Positions 7,407 through 14,668 of a stretch of 26,327 bases of DNA are shown piece by piece. Source of the stretch: SKLM01 sp964542755. Its GTDB lineage: Bacteria > Chloroflexota > Anaerolineae > B4-G1. The position numbers and the translations under genes are program-made. The stretch is taken from contig CAZIWL010000055.1 of assembly GCA_964542755.1 (NCBI GenBank), positions 1 through 26,327 on the forward strand, in the 5' to 3' direction. Below the pieces are notes generated by a model that made no database searches, was not told the DNA's origin, and worked only from the letters and a program-made list of their open reading frames with translations. Within the stretch, counting starts at the first letter, position 1. The number at the start of each line of letters is the position of its first letter.

Positions 7407-7790
7407 ATGACGGAGAACAGACTGGCTGACGCGGTTCAGAAGAGAGCAAGAGACGGAAAGTTGAGCTGTGGGGCAGCGTTCCGCATTGCGGAGGAACACG
7501 CCGTGAACCCACTTAAGGTCGGGGAGACGGCCGATGCTCTGGACATCCGACTCTACCACTGTCAACTGGGGCTCTTTGGGTATGACGCGGAGGAACGCAT
7601 CGTACATCCGGCTGAGGAGCTATCTCCGGAGCTTGAGGAGGCGATTCGGGAAGGGCTGATTGTGGGAAGGCTGCCCTGCGCGGTCGCATGGGCTATTGCC
7701 AGCCGCTTTGATCTACCCAAGACCCACGTGGCGAATGCTGCCGAGAGTATGAGAATCAGCATCGGTCAGTGCCAACTCGGCGCTTTCTAG
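7407..7790 (+). CDS. Unrecognised small protein with two tandem Cys-containing modules
   Basis: The 127-residue soluble protein is not recognised. It contains an internal duplication at an exact offset of 70 residues. Module 1 is residues 17-57 (GKLSCGAAFRIAEE...HCQLGLF) and module 2 is 87-127 (GRLPCAVAWAIASR...QCQLGAF). By eye 14 of 41 aligned positions are identical, including both cysteines of each module (C21/C91, C52/C122), A-x-x-I-A, and the CQLGxF end. The helical A-x-x-I-A pattern followed by V-x-x-A is compatible with a small winged-helix or HTH fold. The four paired cysteines could bind a metal. The GGAGGAGGAAGG site directly before the ATG supports the start. Function unknown. Confidence 0.8.
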   Translation: MTENRLADAVQKRARDGKLSCGAAFRIAEEHAVNPLKVGETADALDIRLYHCQLGLFGYDAEERIVHPAEELSPELEEAIREGLIVGRLPCAVAWAIASRFDLPKTHVANAAESMRISIGQCQLGAF

Positions 7791-7874
7791 AGGGTGTATC
7801 GGAAGGGATAGGATCGGCGACGCGCTGGCTGCTGGGGCGGAGCTACCTATCGAGGAGGTCAGCGAGTCATCAAC

Positions 7875-8429
7875 GTGAGAGACAAAGGCCTGGACGGCAT
7901 AGCGGTCACGATCCTGGGCTGTACCAGGTGCAAGTTGCATAAGGAGAGGACCCAGGCAGTGCCCGGCTCGGGGCCTGCCACCGCCGAGGTGTTCTTCCTT
8001 GGGGAGGGACCTGGGGCCCGAGAAGACGAGCTTGGACTGCCCTTCGTCGGCCGGTCCGGCAAGTACCTGGATCAGCTGCTTCAGGGCGTGGGGCTCGCAC
8101 GTGACAGAGTCTTCATCACCAACGTCGTGAAGTGCCGACCGCCCTCCAACCGGGACCCACACGTCGCCGAGGTGGAGGCCTGCGCGCCCTACCTGGAACG
8201 ACAGATTGAACTCATCCAGCCTCGCCTCGTCGTGACGTTGGGCCGCTTCGCTATGGGACGCTTCTTCTCGGACGGAACGATCTCGGAGATCCACGGTCAG
8301 CCGCGGCGTGTCGATGACACGATCTACCTACCTCTCTACCATCCCGCAGCTGCGCTCTACCGCGGTTCATTGCGGAGCGTCGTCGAGGAGGATTTCCAGC
8401 GCATTCCGGCCCTGCTGGATGCGTCGTAG
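7875..8429 (+). CDS. Type 4 (iron-sulfur) uracil-DNA glycosylase
   Basis: The 184-residue enzyme has the family-4 UDG pattern. CTRCKLHKERTQAVPGSG is followed by GEGPGAREDELGLPFVGRSGK (residues 43-63), VVKCRPP, EACAPYLERQ, and the LPLYHPAAAL motif near the C-terminus. Cys16, Cys19, Cys87 and Cys103 are the expected [4Fe-4S] ligands. It removes uracil from DNA in base-excision repair. The GTG start at 7875 gives a full-length N-terminus. The strong GAGGAGGT (7852-7859) lies 15 nt upstream, longer than usual spacing, so the exact start is less certain. The gene converges with the metallophosphoesterase gene 32 nt away. Confidence 0.93.
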   Translation: MRDKGLDGIAVTILGCTRCKLHKERTQAVPGSGPATAEVFFLGEGPGAREDELGLPFVGRSGKYLDQLLQGVGLARDRVFITNVVKCRPPSNRDPHVAEVEACAPYLERQIELIQPRLVVTLGRFAMGRFFSDGTISEIHGQPRRVDDTIYLPLYHPAAALYRGSLRSVVEEDFQRIPALLDAS

Positions 8430-8461
8430 GCAGTGTGCGGGCCAGCCACGCTTCGGTGGGC

Positions 8462-9529
8462 CTAAGCCGGCGCTAGATCCACAATCACCAATTGGGGCCT
8501 GCACAGGAACCGCAGGCGGGGCGCGTATCCGCGCTCCATGCCAATGCCTCGGGAGACAATCAGGGTTTTGCCCGGCGCGATCTCTGTGACCCCAGATGCC
8601 CACTTGCGCGGTACGTCTGAGAGAGTCATTACCGGGCCTATGAGAGGCAGCTGGACCTGCCCCCCGTGGGTGTGGCCCGCGATCAGCAAGTCTGCCTCCA
8701 CGCTTCCCCTGGCGAAATTGGGCACGTGGCCCATCACGACGTGGAATCCCTCGACTCCTTGGACCGAGACCGCTGTGTCGGATGAAGCCCGGAGCGAGAG
8801 CGCCGTCAGCGTCAGCGGACCTAGATCCATGGTGTCCGACTGATCGACGGTGCTGACGGGCAGGCCGGAGAAGATCCCTTCCCATTGGCCGGGCCAGTCA
8901 ACATTCCCCCGTACGGCGTAAGCCCCCAGTGGTGCATGCAACCCCTCCTCTTCCATCATCCGGCTCAGCTCGTTTGCGGCCTCCCGATACCTCTCTTGGT
9001 CAGCTTGCTGCACGTAATCGCCCGCCAACAGGATCAGATCTGGCTCTTCTGACTGGGCGCGCCGGAGCACCCGCCTCTCATAGTTGCCCGGATCGTCTGT
9101 CTGGATATCGGCTACCACGACCAGCCGCACGGCGCGCCCTAACTTGGGCGACCGAATCCTCACGTGGTCGACGGCCAACCAGCGCGGCTCAATGAAGAAC
9201 GCATCTATCCCGACGACGACGAGGCTCGCGGCCAATACGACGCACGCCAGCGCCAGAGGGCGCCGCTGGCGAATGCACGCCGCGGCCCAGCCGAGCAAGT
9301 ACATCGGCGCGTGGACGAAGGCTGCCCAGGTGAGCAGTTGGAATCTCCCGAAGCTGGGGACGGGAAGTAGGATCGCACCCATCAGCACTGCAAAGCTGAA
9401 GAGGGTCACAGAAACAAGGAGCGAAACGACGTTCCGGTACCGTCCGGCCGCGTGGGGCAAGGAGAGTAGACCGGCGACAAGGGCGAGGAGGGACAGATTG
9501 TACGCGGCGATAGCGGCAGCTGGGGACAT
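8462..9529 (-). CDS. Membrane-anchored metallophosphoesterase (YkuE-like) with altered metal ligands
   Basis: The 355-residue protein has four predicted membrane segments in the first about 105 residues and then a calcineurin-like phosphoesterase domain. Motif I reads VVVADIQ (D141, Q143), motif II GDYV (D171), motif III GNVDW (N209, D211), then MGHVPN (H268) and GHTHGGQ (H286, H288). Canonical family members have D-x-H and GNHD/E, so the two motif histidines are Gln and Val here. It may have modified metal binding or low activity. The ATG at 9529 lies two nt after the stop of the upstream enolase-family gene, indicating coupling. A GTG at 9550 is an alternative. Confidence 0.8.
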   Translation of the reverse strand: MSPAAAIAAYNLSLLALVAGLLSLPHAAGRYRNVVSLLVSVTLFSFAVLMGAILLPVPSFGRFQLLTWAAFVHAPMYLLGWAAACIRQRRPLALACVVLAASLVVVGIDAFFIEPRWLAVDHVRIRSPKLGRAVRLVVVADIQTDDPGNYERRVLRRAQSEEPDLILLAGDYVQQADQERYREAANELSRMMEEEGLHAPLGAYAVRGNVDWPGQWEGIFSGLPVSTVDQSDTMDLGPLTLTALSLRASSDTAVSVQGVEGFHVVMGHVPNFARGSVEADLLIAGHTHGGQVQLPLIGPVMTLSDVPRKWASGVTEIAPGKTLIVSRGIGMERGYAPRLRFLCRPQLVIVDLAPA

Positions 9530-9531
9530 CC

Positions 9532-10596
9532 TCAGAGCTCGACCGTGCACCCCAGGCCTGGCACATCCTCTGCGATCAGCCAGCCTTCCTCCAGTCGGAA
9601 GCCCGGCAGGGTTGGATCTCCCGCCAGGTCGAAATGGCCGTCCAGATCGCCGTACTCGACATTGCGGCTGCTCAACGCGAACGAAAGCCCAGCGGCTGTC
9701 AGTAGGGCGGGCTGATTGACGCAGCTCACCATGGTGTTCATTTGCGCCACCCGCGCGATGGTGTCGATCTGCCGCGCGCAGCGCAGCCCCCCGCAGGCCG
9801 TGAGCTTGATGCTCATGCCGTCCGCGGCTCGCAGTTTCGCCACTTCCAGGGCCGAACGGGGCTGGCTAACGCTCTCGTCGGCCAGGATCGGCACTACACT
9901 CCGCTTCGTGACCTGGTGCAGCGCCTCCAGATCGCCGGCCGGGGTGGGTTGCTCCAGCATCTCCAGCTTGCCGTCAAGCGCGCGAGCAACGTCCAAGGCC
10001 TCTCGCACTGTGTAGCCCTGATCGGCGTCCAGCCGGAGTGTGAAGTTGGGCAGGGCCGCGTGGATAGCGCGCACTCGACGCACGTCCTCGTCGGGATTCA
10101 GCCCGCCCTTGATTTTGAGGATTCGAAATCCCTGAGCTGCACGCTGACGTGCCAAGGCCACGGATGAATCTACCCCGGCGATGCTGATCGTGATTGAGGT
10201 CTGGATGCGTTTCCTGTACCCGCCCAGCAGCCGATAGAGGGGCATACCCGCGGCCAGGCCGAGCAGGTCGTGGAACACCAAGTCGAAGGCGCATAACGCC
10301 GAGGGCGTACCCTCTGTGAGCTCGGCCAGCTGATCCAGGGCGTATTCCGTGTTGAGGGGGTTGAGATCCTTCGACCGCTCGGCGCACGCACGGCAGGCAT
10401 CGACCACCGCCTTTCGGCTCTCTCCCGTGAAGGCCGGATCAAAAGCTGCGCAGCCCCAGGCCTCCTGTCCCTGTGTCGTCTCGATGCGGACAAAGACGGC
10501 GGTGATGCTTTCGATGGGCTCGGCGTGGTAAGCTGTGCGATAAGGTAGACGGAGCGCTAGATCGACCGGGACGACTTCAACACTCGCAATCTGCAT
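9532..10596 (-). CDS. Enolase-superfamily enzyme, dipeptide-epimerase-like (MLE subgroup)
   Basis: The 354-residue protein has the N-terminal capping domain and a C-terminal barrel. Catalytic or metal residues visible are the K-x-K motif (ILKIKGG), Asp of LRLDADQGY, Glu of EMLEQPT, Asp of ILADES, and Lys of MSIKLTACGG on the opposite face. The late DLDGHFDL segment matches the D-x-D motif of L-Ala-D/L-Glu epimerases, making a dipeptide epimerase the best guess. Other MLE-subgroup activities (o-succinylbenzoate synthase, muconate cycloisomerase) are possible. The ATG at 10596 is chosen for the strong GAGGAGG upstream. It has its own consensus promoter and is followed by the metallophosphoesterase gene. 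Confidence 0.85.
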   Translation of the reverse strand: MQIASVEVVPVDLALRLPYRTAYHAEPIESITAVFVRIETTQGQEAWGCAAFDPAFTGESRKAVVDACRACAERSKDLNPLNTEYALDQLAELTEGTPSALCAFDLVFHDLLGLAAGMPLYRLLGGYRKRIQTSITISIAGVDSSVALARQRAAQGFRILKIKGGLNPDEDVRRVRAIHAALPNFTLRLDADQGYTVREALDVARALDGKLEMLEQPTPAGDLEALHQVTKRSVVPILADESVSQPRSALEVAKLRAADGMSIKLTACGGLRCARQIDTIARVAQMNTMVSCVNQPALLTAAGLSFALSSRNVEYGDLDGHFDLAGDPTLPGFRLEEGWLIAEDVPGLGCTVEL

Positions 10597-10679
10597 TTTG
10601 ACCTCCTCTACCGCCCCTGTGCTCTGCAATGGTCGGTGTCCAACCATCCAGTTGGATCTCCTGCGTCTCCCTATGACCC

Positions 10680-10708
10680 ATTATAGGCCGGTGTGTCCCT
10701 GGGGTCAA
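10680..10708 (-). promoter_or_regulatory. Sigma70-type promoter for the enolase-family/phosphoesterase pair
   Basis: On the minus strand TTGACC (plus 10703-10708) and TATAAT (plus 10680-10685) are 17 bp apart, the same arrangement as the rpmH promoter. Transcription should start near 10673, about 77 nt before the ATG at 10596. It lies between the glycosidase stop (10728) and the enolase-family start. Confidence 0.8.
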
Positions 10709-10727
10709 CGGGCCCCGGTCCGGCGCA

Positions 10728-12200
10728 CTAGTGTCGGAAGACCACGACGGCGGAAGGCACCGAAGCGACGGAGTCGATGGTTACGTCCCACTCGGTCCCC
10801 TTCAGCCACATGCCGCTCGATCGACCACCATCTAGATTCAGGGCTACGTCTAGGCCGAGGCCTTGTTCGCTGAGTAAGACGGCTAGCTCGTGCAGGCTCA
10901 TCGTCCCGCGTGGGGCAAGGACAAACAGGAGGTTCCCCTCCGAGTCCTGCCCAACCACCGTACGGCGCGCTGGTGTACCGTCGTCGCCGTCCGCTGGGAA
11001 GCCCATGATGCCCCCGGGTTTCACCAGGACTGGGAAGGACTGCAAAGCCTGGGTCAGCGGTTCGGCAGTGTCGTACGGTCGGTGGCGGAGCCAGCGCACG
11101 CTGACTTGCCCGTCCTGACGGACCGCTAGCATGCCGGCGAAGTCCCGGAGAGGTGAGCCCCAGCGCTGCCCATCGCTTACCAGGAGTCCGATTGTCTCGA
11201 AGCCCCTGTCACTCTCTTGGCTGAAATAGCTCCCGTTTACGGTCAGTAGCGCACCTGACTCGGCTGCCCAGTCCGAAACGGTCCTGGGATTCGCCGGATC
11301 GTAGTGGATGCGGATATCGAACGTCGAAGGTCCCAACCGGACGATGCGCAGGCGTTCGCTGCCCCGCTCCGCGTTGGCCGGTACCTCGATCTCCCGAACG
11401 TGGAGGCCCGCCTCCAGGAACCGCCACCCGGTATCAGCCAGAGAGCTGAGCGCGTACACAGCTTCAGCTGCGATGGTCAGACGGTCTTCATGGAGATAGA
11501 GAGCCTTGGCGCCGGCTCTTCCGGGGAGTGGTCCGGTGACCACCAGAGTGTCGAGCGCCCGCTGCACCCGGCGGCCTCTTGGTAGAAACATGTTGGCTAG
11601 CGAACGGGATGCCGGCATGCCGTAGAGCTCATCATTCAGGAGGAGCCCGCCAGGCTCGAGTGAAAGCGTCGTTCCCTCTTGCATTAGCAGGAGACCCACC
11701 CGGTGCTCGGTTAGCCCGAGATCAAGGTCTCTCCAGAGGACCAGTGCGCCTGGGTACAGATCGACTCGAGTACCGCCGGCGCTCTCGCCGCCCCCGCCGC
11801 CAGCCAGCTGGTGCTCTTGAAGGAGCTGGTTCAAGCCCTCTTCACTGATTGTCACGTAATACGTGGTCTTGCCCGGCCTCGTGGCATCACCTATCAGGGG
11901 GGGCGTGGTGAAACCGCCCGGTAGGATATCTTCGGGAGTCACCGAAAGCGGTTGGGCAATCAAGGACGGGGAGACGAGGTCGACGACCTCCAGAGGTGCG
12001 CCCTCTGCTGTCAGAGGCGTCTCAGGCCGCAGCACCCCGGACAAGGGACCCATTGGGTCGAGGCCCAGGATCTGCGCGGCCAAGCTTGGATTGACGTTAA
12101 CGGCGATGAATGCGCCGATCAGAATCGTGACGGTCGCCACAGACGTGACCAGCACAAGCTTGACCTGGCAACTGCTCCGCGTTCCTGTTTGCGAGGGCAT
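10728..12200 (-). CDS. Exported phosphodiester glycosidase (NAGPA-domain) protein
   Basis: The 490-residue protein has an N-terminal membrane anchor or signal (residues 13-36, VKLVLVTSVATVTILIGAF). A long unassigned region (about 50-290) follows, then a C-terminal NAGPA domain. Its signatures are LTVNGSYF, the downstream ARRTVVGQD, and ALNLDGGRSSGMW near the end. The domain is named for the mammalian enzyme that uncovers mannose-6-phosphate; bacterial members cleave phosphodiester-linked sugars. Substrate here is unknown. It is probably extracytoplasmic. A candidate promoter, TTGCAT (plus 12233-12238) -17- TAGCAT (plus 12210-12215), would start transcription within a few nt of the ATG, so either the mRNA is nearly leaderless or the true start is slightly internal. 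Confidence 0.83.
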   Translation of the reverse strand: MPSQTGTRSSCQVKLVLVTSVATVTILIGAFIAVNVNPSLAAQILGLDPMGPLSGVLRPETPLTAEGAPLEVVDLVSPSLIAQPLSVTPEDILPGGFTTPPLIGDATRPGKTTYYVTISEEGLNQLLQEHQLAGGGGGESAGGTRVDLYPGALVLWRDLDLGLTEHRVGLLLMQEGTTLSLEPGGLLLNDELYGMPASRSLANMFLPRGRRVQRALDTLVVTGPLPGRAGAKALYLHEDRLTIAAEAVYALSSLADTGWRFLEAGLHVREIEVPANAERGSERLRIVRLGPSTFDIRIHYDPANPRTVSDWAAESGALLTVNGSYFSQESDRGFETIGLLVSDGQRWGSPLRDFAGMLAVRQDGQVSVRWLRHRPYDTAEPLTQALQSFPVLVKPGGIMGFPADGDDGTPARRTVVGQDSEGNLLFVLAPRGTMSLHELAVLLSEQGLGLDVALNLDGGRSSGMWLKGTEWDVTIDSVASVPSAVVVFRH

Positions 12201-12236
12201 ACCCTACCGATGCTACCACGTCCTGGCCACGGATGC

Positions 12237-12271
12237 AAAAAACCGCACGGCCTGCGGATGAGCCGTGCGGT
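12237..12271 (-). terminator. Intrinsic terminator of the cold-shock gene
   Basis: In the minus-strand transcript a perfect 10-bp stem ACCGCACGGC / GCCGTGCGGT (plus 12262-12271 and 12242-12251) with a 10-nt loop is followed directly by six U residues (plus 12237-12242). It begins 32 nt after the cold-shock gene stop. This is a textbook rho-independent terminator. Confidence 0.92.
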
Positions 12272-12303
12272 CGGTGATCTAAGCCAGGATCAGCTTGGTG
12301 TAG

Positions 12304-12942
12304 TTACAGCCAACCCGCTCCAACGTCCTGTTCAAGCGAGCGCACCTCGGCGGCCCGCGGCCCCTTGTCGCTCGCCTTGACGACGAACTCGACGCGTTCG
12401 CCTGCGCTCAACGAGCGGAACCCGGAGCCCTGGATCGCGGAGTAATGGACGAACACGTCCTCACCGCCCTCGCGGGAGATGAAGCCGTAGCCCTTTGGGT
12501 TGCTGAACCACTTGACCGTTCCCTCAACCTTCCCCCCGGCCTCCTCGGTCTCTTCCGTATCTTCCGTCTCTTCCGTCCCCTCGACCTCGTCGGACGCTCC
12601 CTCCGCTTCGAAGGCCTCATCCGCCTCGGCCTCGACCTCGCCGAATGCTCCCTCCGTCTCGAAGGCCTCATCCGCCTCAGCCTCGACCTCGCCGAATGCT
12701 TCCTCCGTCTCGAAGGCCTCATCCGCCTCAGCCTCGACCTCGCCGAATGCTTCCTCCGTCTCGAAGGCCTCATCCGCCTCAGCCTCGACCTCGTCGAATG
12801 CTCCCTCCGTCTCGAAGGCTTCGTCCACCTCGGCATCGACCGCGAAGGTCTCTTCCTCTACCTGGGCCTCGGGCGAAGTCTCTTCCGCGGACTCGTCCTG
12901 AGGATTAAGTTCACTCTGCTCTTCAGTTTCGAACTCGAACAT
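12304..12942 (-). CDS. Cold-shock domain protein with long acidic repeat N-terminus
   Basis: The 212-residue protein has a normal cold-shock domain at about residues 138-205, with RNP1 KGYGFI (150-155) and RNP2 VFVHY. It is preceded by about 137 residues that are almost entirely Glu, Asp, Ala, Phe and Thr. Residues 40-124 are five tandem copies of a 17-residue unit (consensus DEAFETEEAFGEVEAEA). Single-domain Csp proteins are about 65-70 residues and bind single-stranded RNA/DNA. The acidic arm may bind basic proteins or regulate nucleic-acid binding by mimicry; this is inference. AAAGGAGC seven nt upstream fixes the start. The gene has a leader with a terminator-like hairpin and ends in an intrinsic terminator. 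Confidence 0.9.
   Translation of the reverse strand: MFEFETEEQSELNPQDESAEETSPEAQVEEETFAVDAEVDEAFETEGAFDEVEAEADEAFETEEAFGEVEAEADEAFETEEAFGEVEAEADEAFETEGAFGEVEAEADEAFEAEGASDEVEGTEETEDTEETEEAGGKVEGTVKWFSNPKGYGFISREGGEDVFVHYSAIQGSGFRSLSAGERVEFVVKASDKGPRAAEVRSLEQDVGAGWL
12571..12825 (-). repeat. 51-bp tandem repeats coding the acidic arm (five copies)
   Basis: Five 51-bp units encode residues 40-124 of the cold-shock fusion. The central copies are nearly identical at DNA level, differing by a few bases (for example GCTCCC/GCTTCC), which points to recent expansion by slippage or recombination. The 51-bp length keeps the frame, so copy number can vary between strains without breaking the gene. Confidence 0.88.
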
Positions 12943-12992
12943 ACTTGCTCCTTTTCTGCTAATGCTTGCGTCTCATGAAGCGGGCAGGCTGC

Positions 12993-13032
12993 AAAGAAAA
13001 AGACCATCCAGCATCCGCAAGCCTGGACAGTC
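12993..13032 (-). terminator. Terminator-like hairpin in the cold-shock gene leader (possible attenuator)
   Basis: The minus-strand RNA reads GACTGTCCAG (plus 13023-13032), an 11-nt loop, CTGGATGGTC (plus 13002-13011), then TTTTTCTTT. The arms pair over 10 positions with two G-U wobbles. It lies about 35 nt after the predicted transcription start and 50 nt before the cold-shock ATG. It could attenuate the gene, or terminate read-through from the PAC2 gene if the real promoter lies closer. Confidence 0.65.
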
Positions 13033-13073
13033 TCCCGTTTGCTCTGCATCCATTCACTTCATACTGCACCGTC

Positions 13074-13101
13074 ATGCTAGCACACCCGCGCTAGAAGTCA
13101 A
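13074..13101 (-). promoter_or_regulatory. Candidate promoter of the cold-shock gene
   Basis: On the minus strand TTGACT (plus 13096-13101; five of six to TTGACA) is 16 bp from TAGCAT (plus 13074-13079; four of six to TATAAT). This would give a leader of about 125 nt, typical of cold-shock genes, containing the hairpin at 12993-13032. Confidence 0.5.
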
Positions 13102-13364
13102 ATAGTCGCGCCGCGGGGGCACTACAGAGATGTCACCGCCACGTCCTCGGTGCGTTGCACGTGTCCTGTAAGATGCGCCTTAGTCACTGCAAGCCATCCC
13201 GAACGGGTCCGTCCCCTCATTCTGTTGGGTTTCCTGCACTGATCGGGCATCACGAACTCGCGACCGGGACAAGTCGTGAGGGCGTCGCGGTGCGGGATCT
13301 CGCTTTGCACCAGCGAGCGACCTCGCCACACATCGTGTTTTCGCCAGGGTGCCGTCAACCTTTC

Positions 13365-14297
13365 TCACTCCAGCAAGCCCATATCCTCGGCGTCGTCGAA
13401 GATGTCGCCCAATGCCTCCTCCCAGGCCTGTCCCAGGGGATCGAAGGGGTCCTCGGAGAACTCGTCGTTGACTCGCTCCATGTAGGGACCGACGATGTCT
13501 GGCATCTTTCGCTCCAATTGTGCAATCCGGGCTTCCCATGCCGCCACCAATTCCTCGCTCCGTGCTTCCAGATCCGAGAGATCCAGATCGAGCCCAAACA
13601 TGTAGTCGAGTCGCCGCATGAGATCGTACCATGCCTTGTAGTCCTCCTCGGCCGATACCCGCTGAACCGCGGTGGAGGCCTGAGAGAAGTCGTAGGCTGG
13701 GACCATTGCGTAGTAAGAGACCAACTCGATGTCACGCTCTTCGGCGCGATCTGCCAGATAGACCCCGATGGTGGCACCGCCCTCATAGTTTGAGAGTCTC
13801 ACCGCGTACCCACCCAGCTCCTCCTTCATCTCGGGAAGGCTGTAGACGCATGATATCTCCCTGTCCCTGTCGTAGGGCATCGGCCCGTTGACGCCGGCGA
13901 CGACGGCAACGCGCTCCACGCCGAGATCCTCGACAGCGTCGAGAAATGCCTCGGCGTAGCGCTCCACGTTCATGTGGGGCTCGTCGCCTATGAAGATATA
14001 GAACGGCGTCGCGGTCTCACCGGAGACGTAGAAGGCATTGGTGCGCTCCTCCAACGCCACCCGATAGCCCTCGTCCAGGGTCACCATGGGTCGGAGCAGA
14101 TCGTGCGTGCCAGGAAACTGAAAGAGATAGTATCCGTCTGGATCGATCTCCCCCACTTGCCGCGCCTCGGTTCTCTCAATAAGATACTGGGGGAGGCCAG
14201 ACGAGACCTCGCCGGCATCGGCCCACTGATACCAGCCCGCAATAAGATACTTCGCAGCGTCGGGCTTCTCCCAAAGGTCAAACAATTCGTTCATCAT
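13365..14297 (-). CDS. PAC2-family protein (proteasome-assembly-chaperone-like)
   Basis: The 310-residue soluble acidic protein looks like a PAC2 (PF09754) member. It has an N-terminal YLIAGWYQWADAGEVSSG, a central FYIFIGDEPHMNVERYAEAFLDAVEDLGVERVAVVAGV strand-helix unit, and VYSLPEM/GGATIGVYL. The C-terminal 70 residues are helical and acidic. Such proteins are named for eukaryotic proteasome assembly chaperones; bacterial copies occur in Actinobacteria, Chloroflexota and relatives, and their role is unclear. The start has GGGGAG upstream and the gene has its own promoter. No proteasome gene lies in the window. Confidence 0.8.
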   Translation of the reverse strand: MMNELFDLWEKPDAAKYLIAGWYQWADAGEVSSGLPQYLIERTEARQVGEIDPDGYYLFQFPGTHDLLRPMVTLDEGYRVALEERTNAFYVSGETATPFYIFIGDEPHMNVERYAEAFLDAVEDLGVERVAVVAGVNGPMPYDRDREISCVYSLPEMKEELGGYAVRLSNYEGGATIGVYLADRAEERDIELVSYYAMVPAYDFSQASTAVQRVSAEEDYKAWYDLMRRLDYMFGLDLDLSDLEARSEELVAAWEARIAQLERKMPDIVGPYMERVNDEFSEDPFDPLGQAWEEALGDIFDDAEDMGLLE

Positions 14298-14668
14298 CCG
14301 TCACTCCCCAGACTCTAACCGGAGGGACCATCTCTCGTCCACGGCCCTTCCGCTCGTTACCGTTGACTGCCGTCAGTCAGGGGCTGGTCAAGCCTTCTTT
14401 CCATCCCCCGATCAATTATAGCGCATGAAGGAGAGCCTTTCCAGCCGGACGAATCATCTGGGACCGTCCGATGGTGGCTCCGAGGTGCCCGTCATAGCCA
14501 GCCTCGGCGCGCCGGCGTCTTGCGTACAAGCTTACCGGTAGCATAACCCTCGTCGGAGCTCTTGGGCAGGGTGCGGGAACGGCGGTCCAAGGCTTGACGG
14601 CTGGTTAGTATCGGCGTCTCGAGAGGTACCGGGTTCTCAGGAGGGGAGGGCCAGCGTCCAATGCGACG
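14298..14668. other. Intergenic region between the PAC2 and DUF554 genes
   Basis: It contains the PAC2 promoter (14415-14443). The remaining about 225 bp toward the DUF554 stop shows no gene, clear terminator or repeat. Confidence 0.6.
14415..14443 (-). promoter_or_regulatory. Promoter of the PAC2-family gene
   Basis: On the minus strand a perfect TATAAT (plus 14415-14420) is preceded at 17 bp by TGGAAA (plus 14438-14443; four of six to TTGACA). The leader would be about 110 nt. Confidence 0.6.

Larger units (their letters stand above)
12943..13364. other. Intergenic region between the cold-shock and PAC2 genes
   Basis: This region carries the cold-shock leader (12943-13067), a terminator-like hairpin (12993-13032) and a candidate promoter (13074-13101), all on the minus strand. 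From about 13102 to 13364 nothing convincing is seen. A TTG-started minus frame (13122-13358) directly after the PAC2 stop lacks a properly spaced ribosome site and any recognisable motif. Confidence 0.6.

Noticed and set aside
7721..7735. CACGTG-containing sites as parS (also near 9163, 16452 and 20092)
   Set aside because: Only the CACGTG core matches; flanks do not fit GTTNCACGTGNAAC.
13122..13358. 78-residue minus frame just after the PAC2 gene
   Set aside because: TTG start with AAAGG touching the start codon, Arg/Thr-rich sequence without motifs; treated as non-coding.
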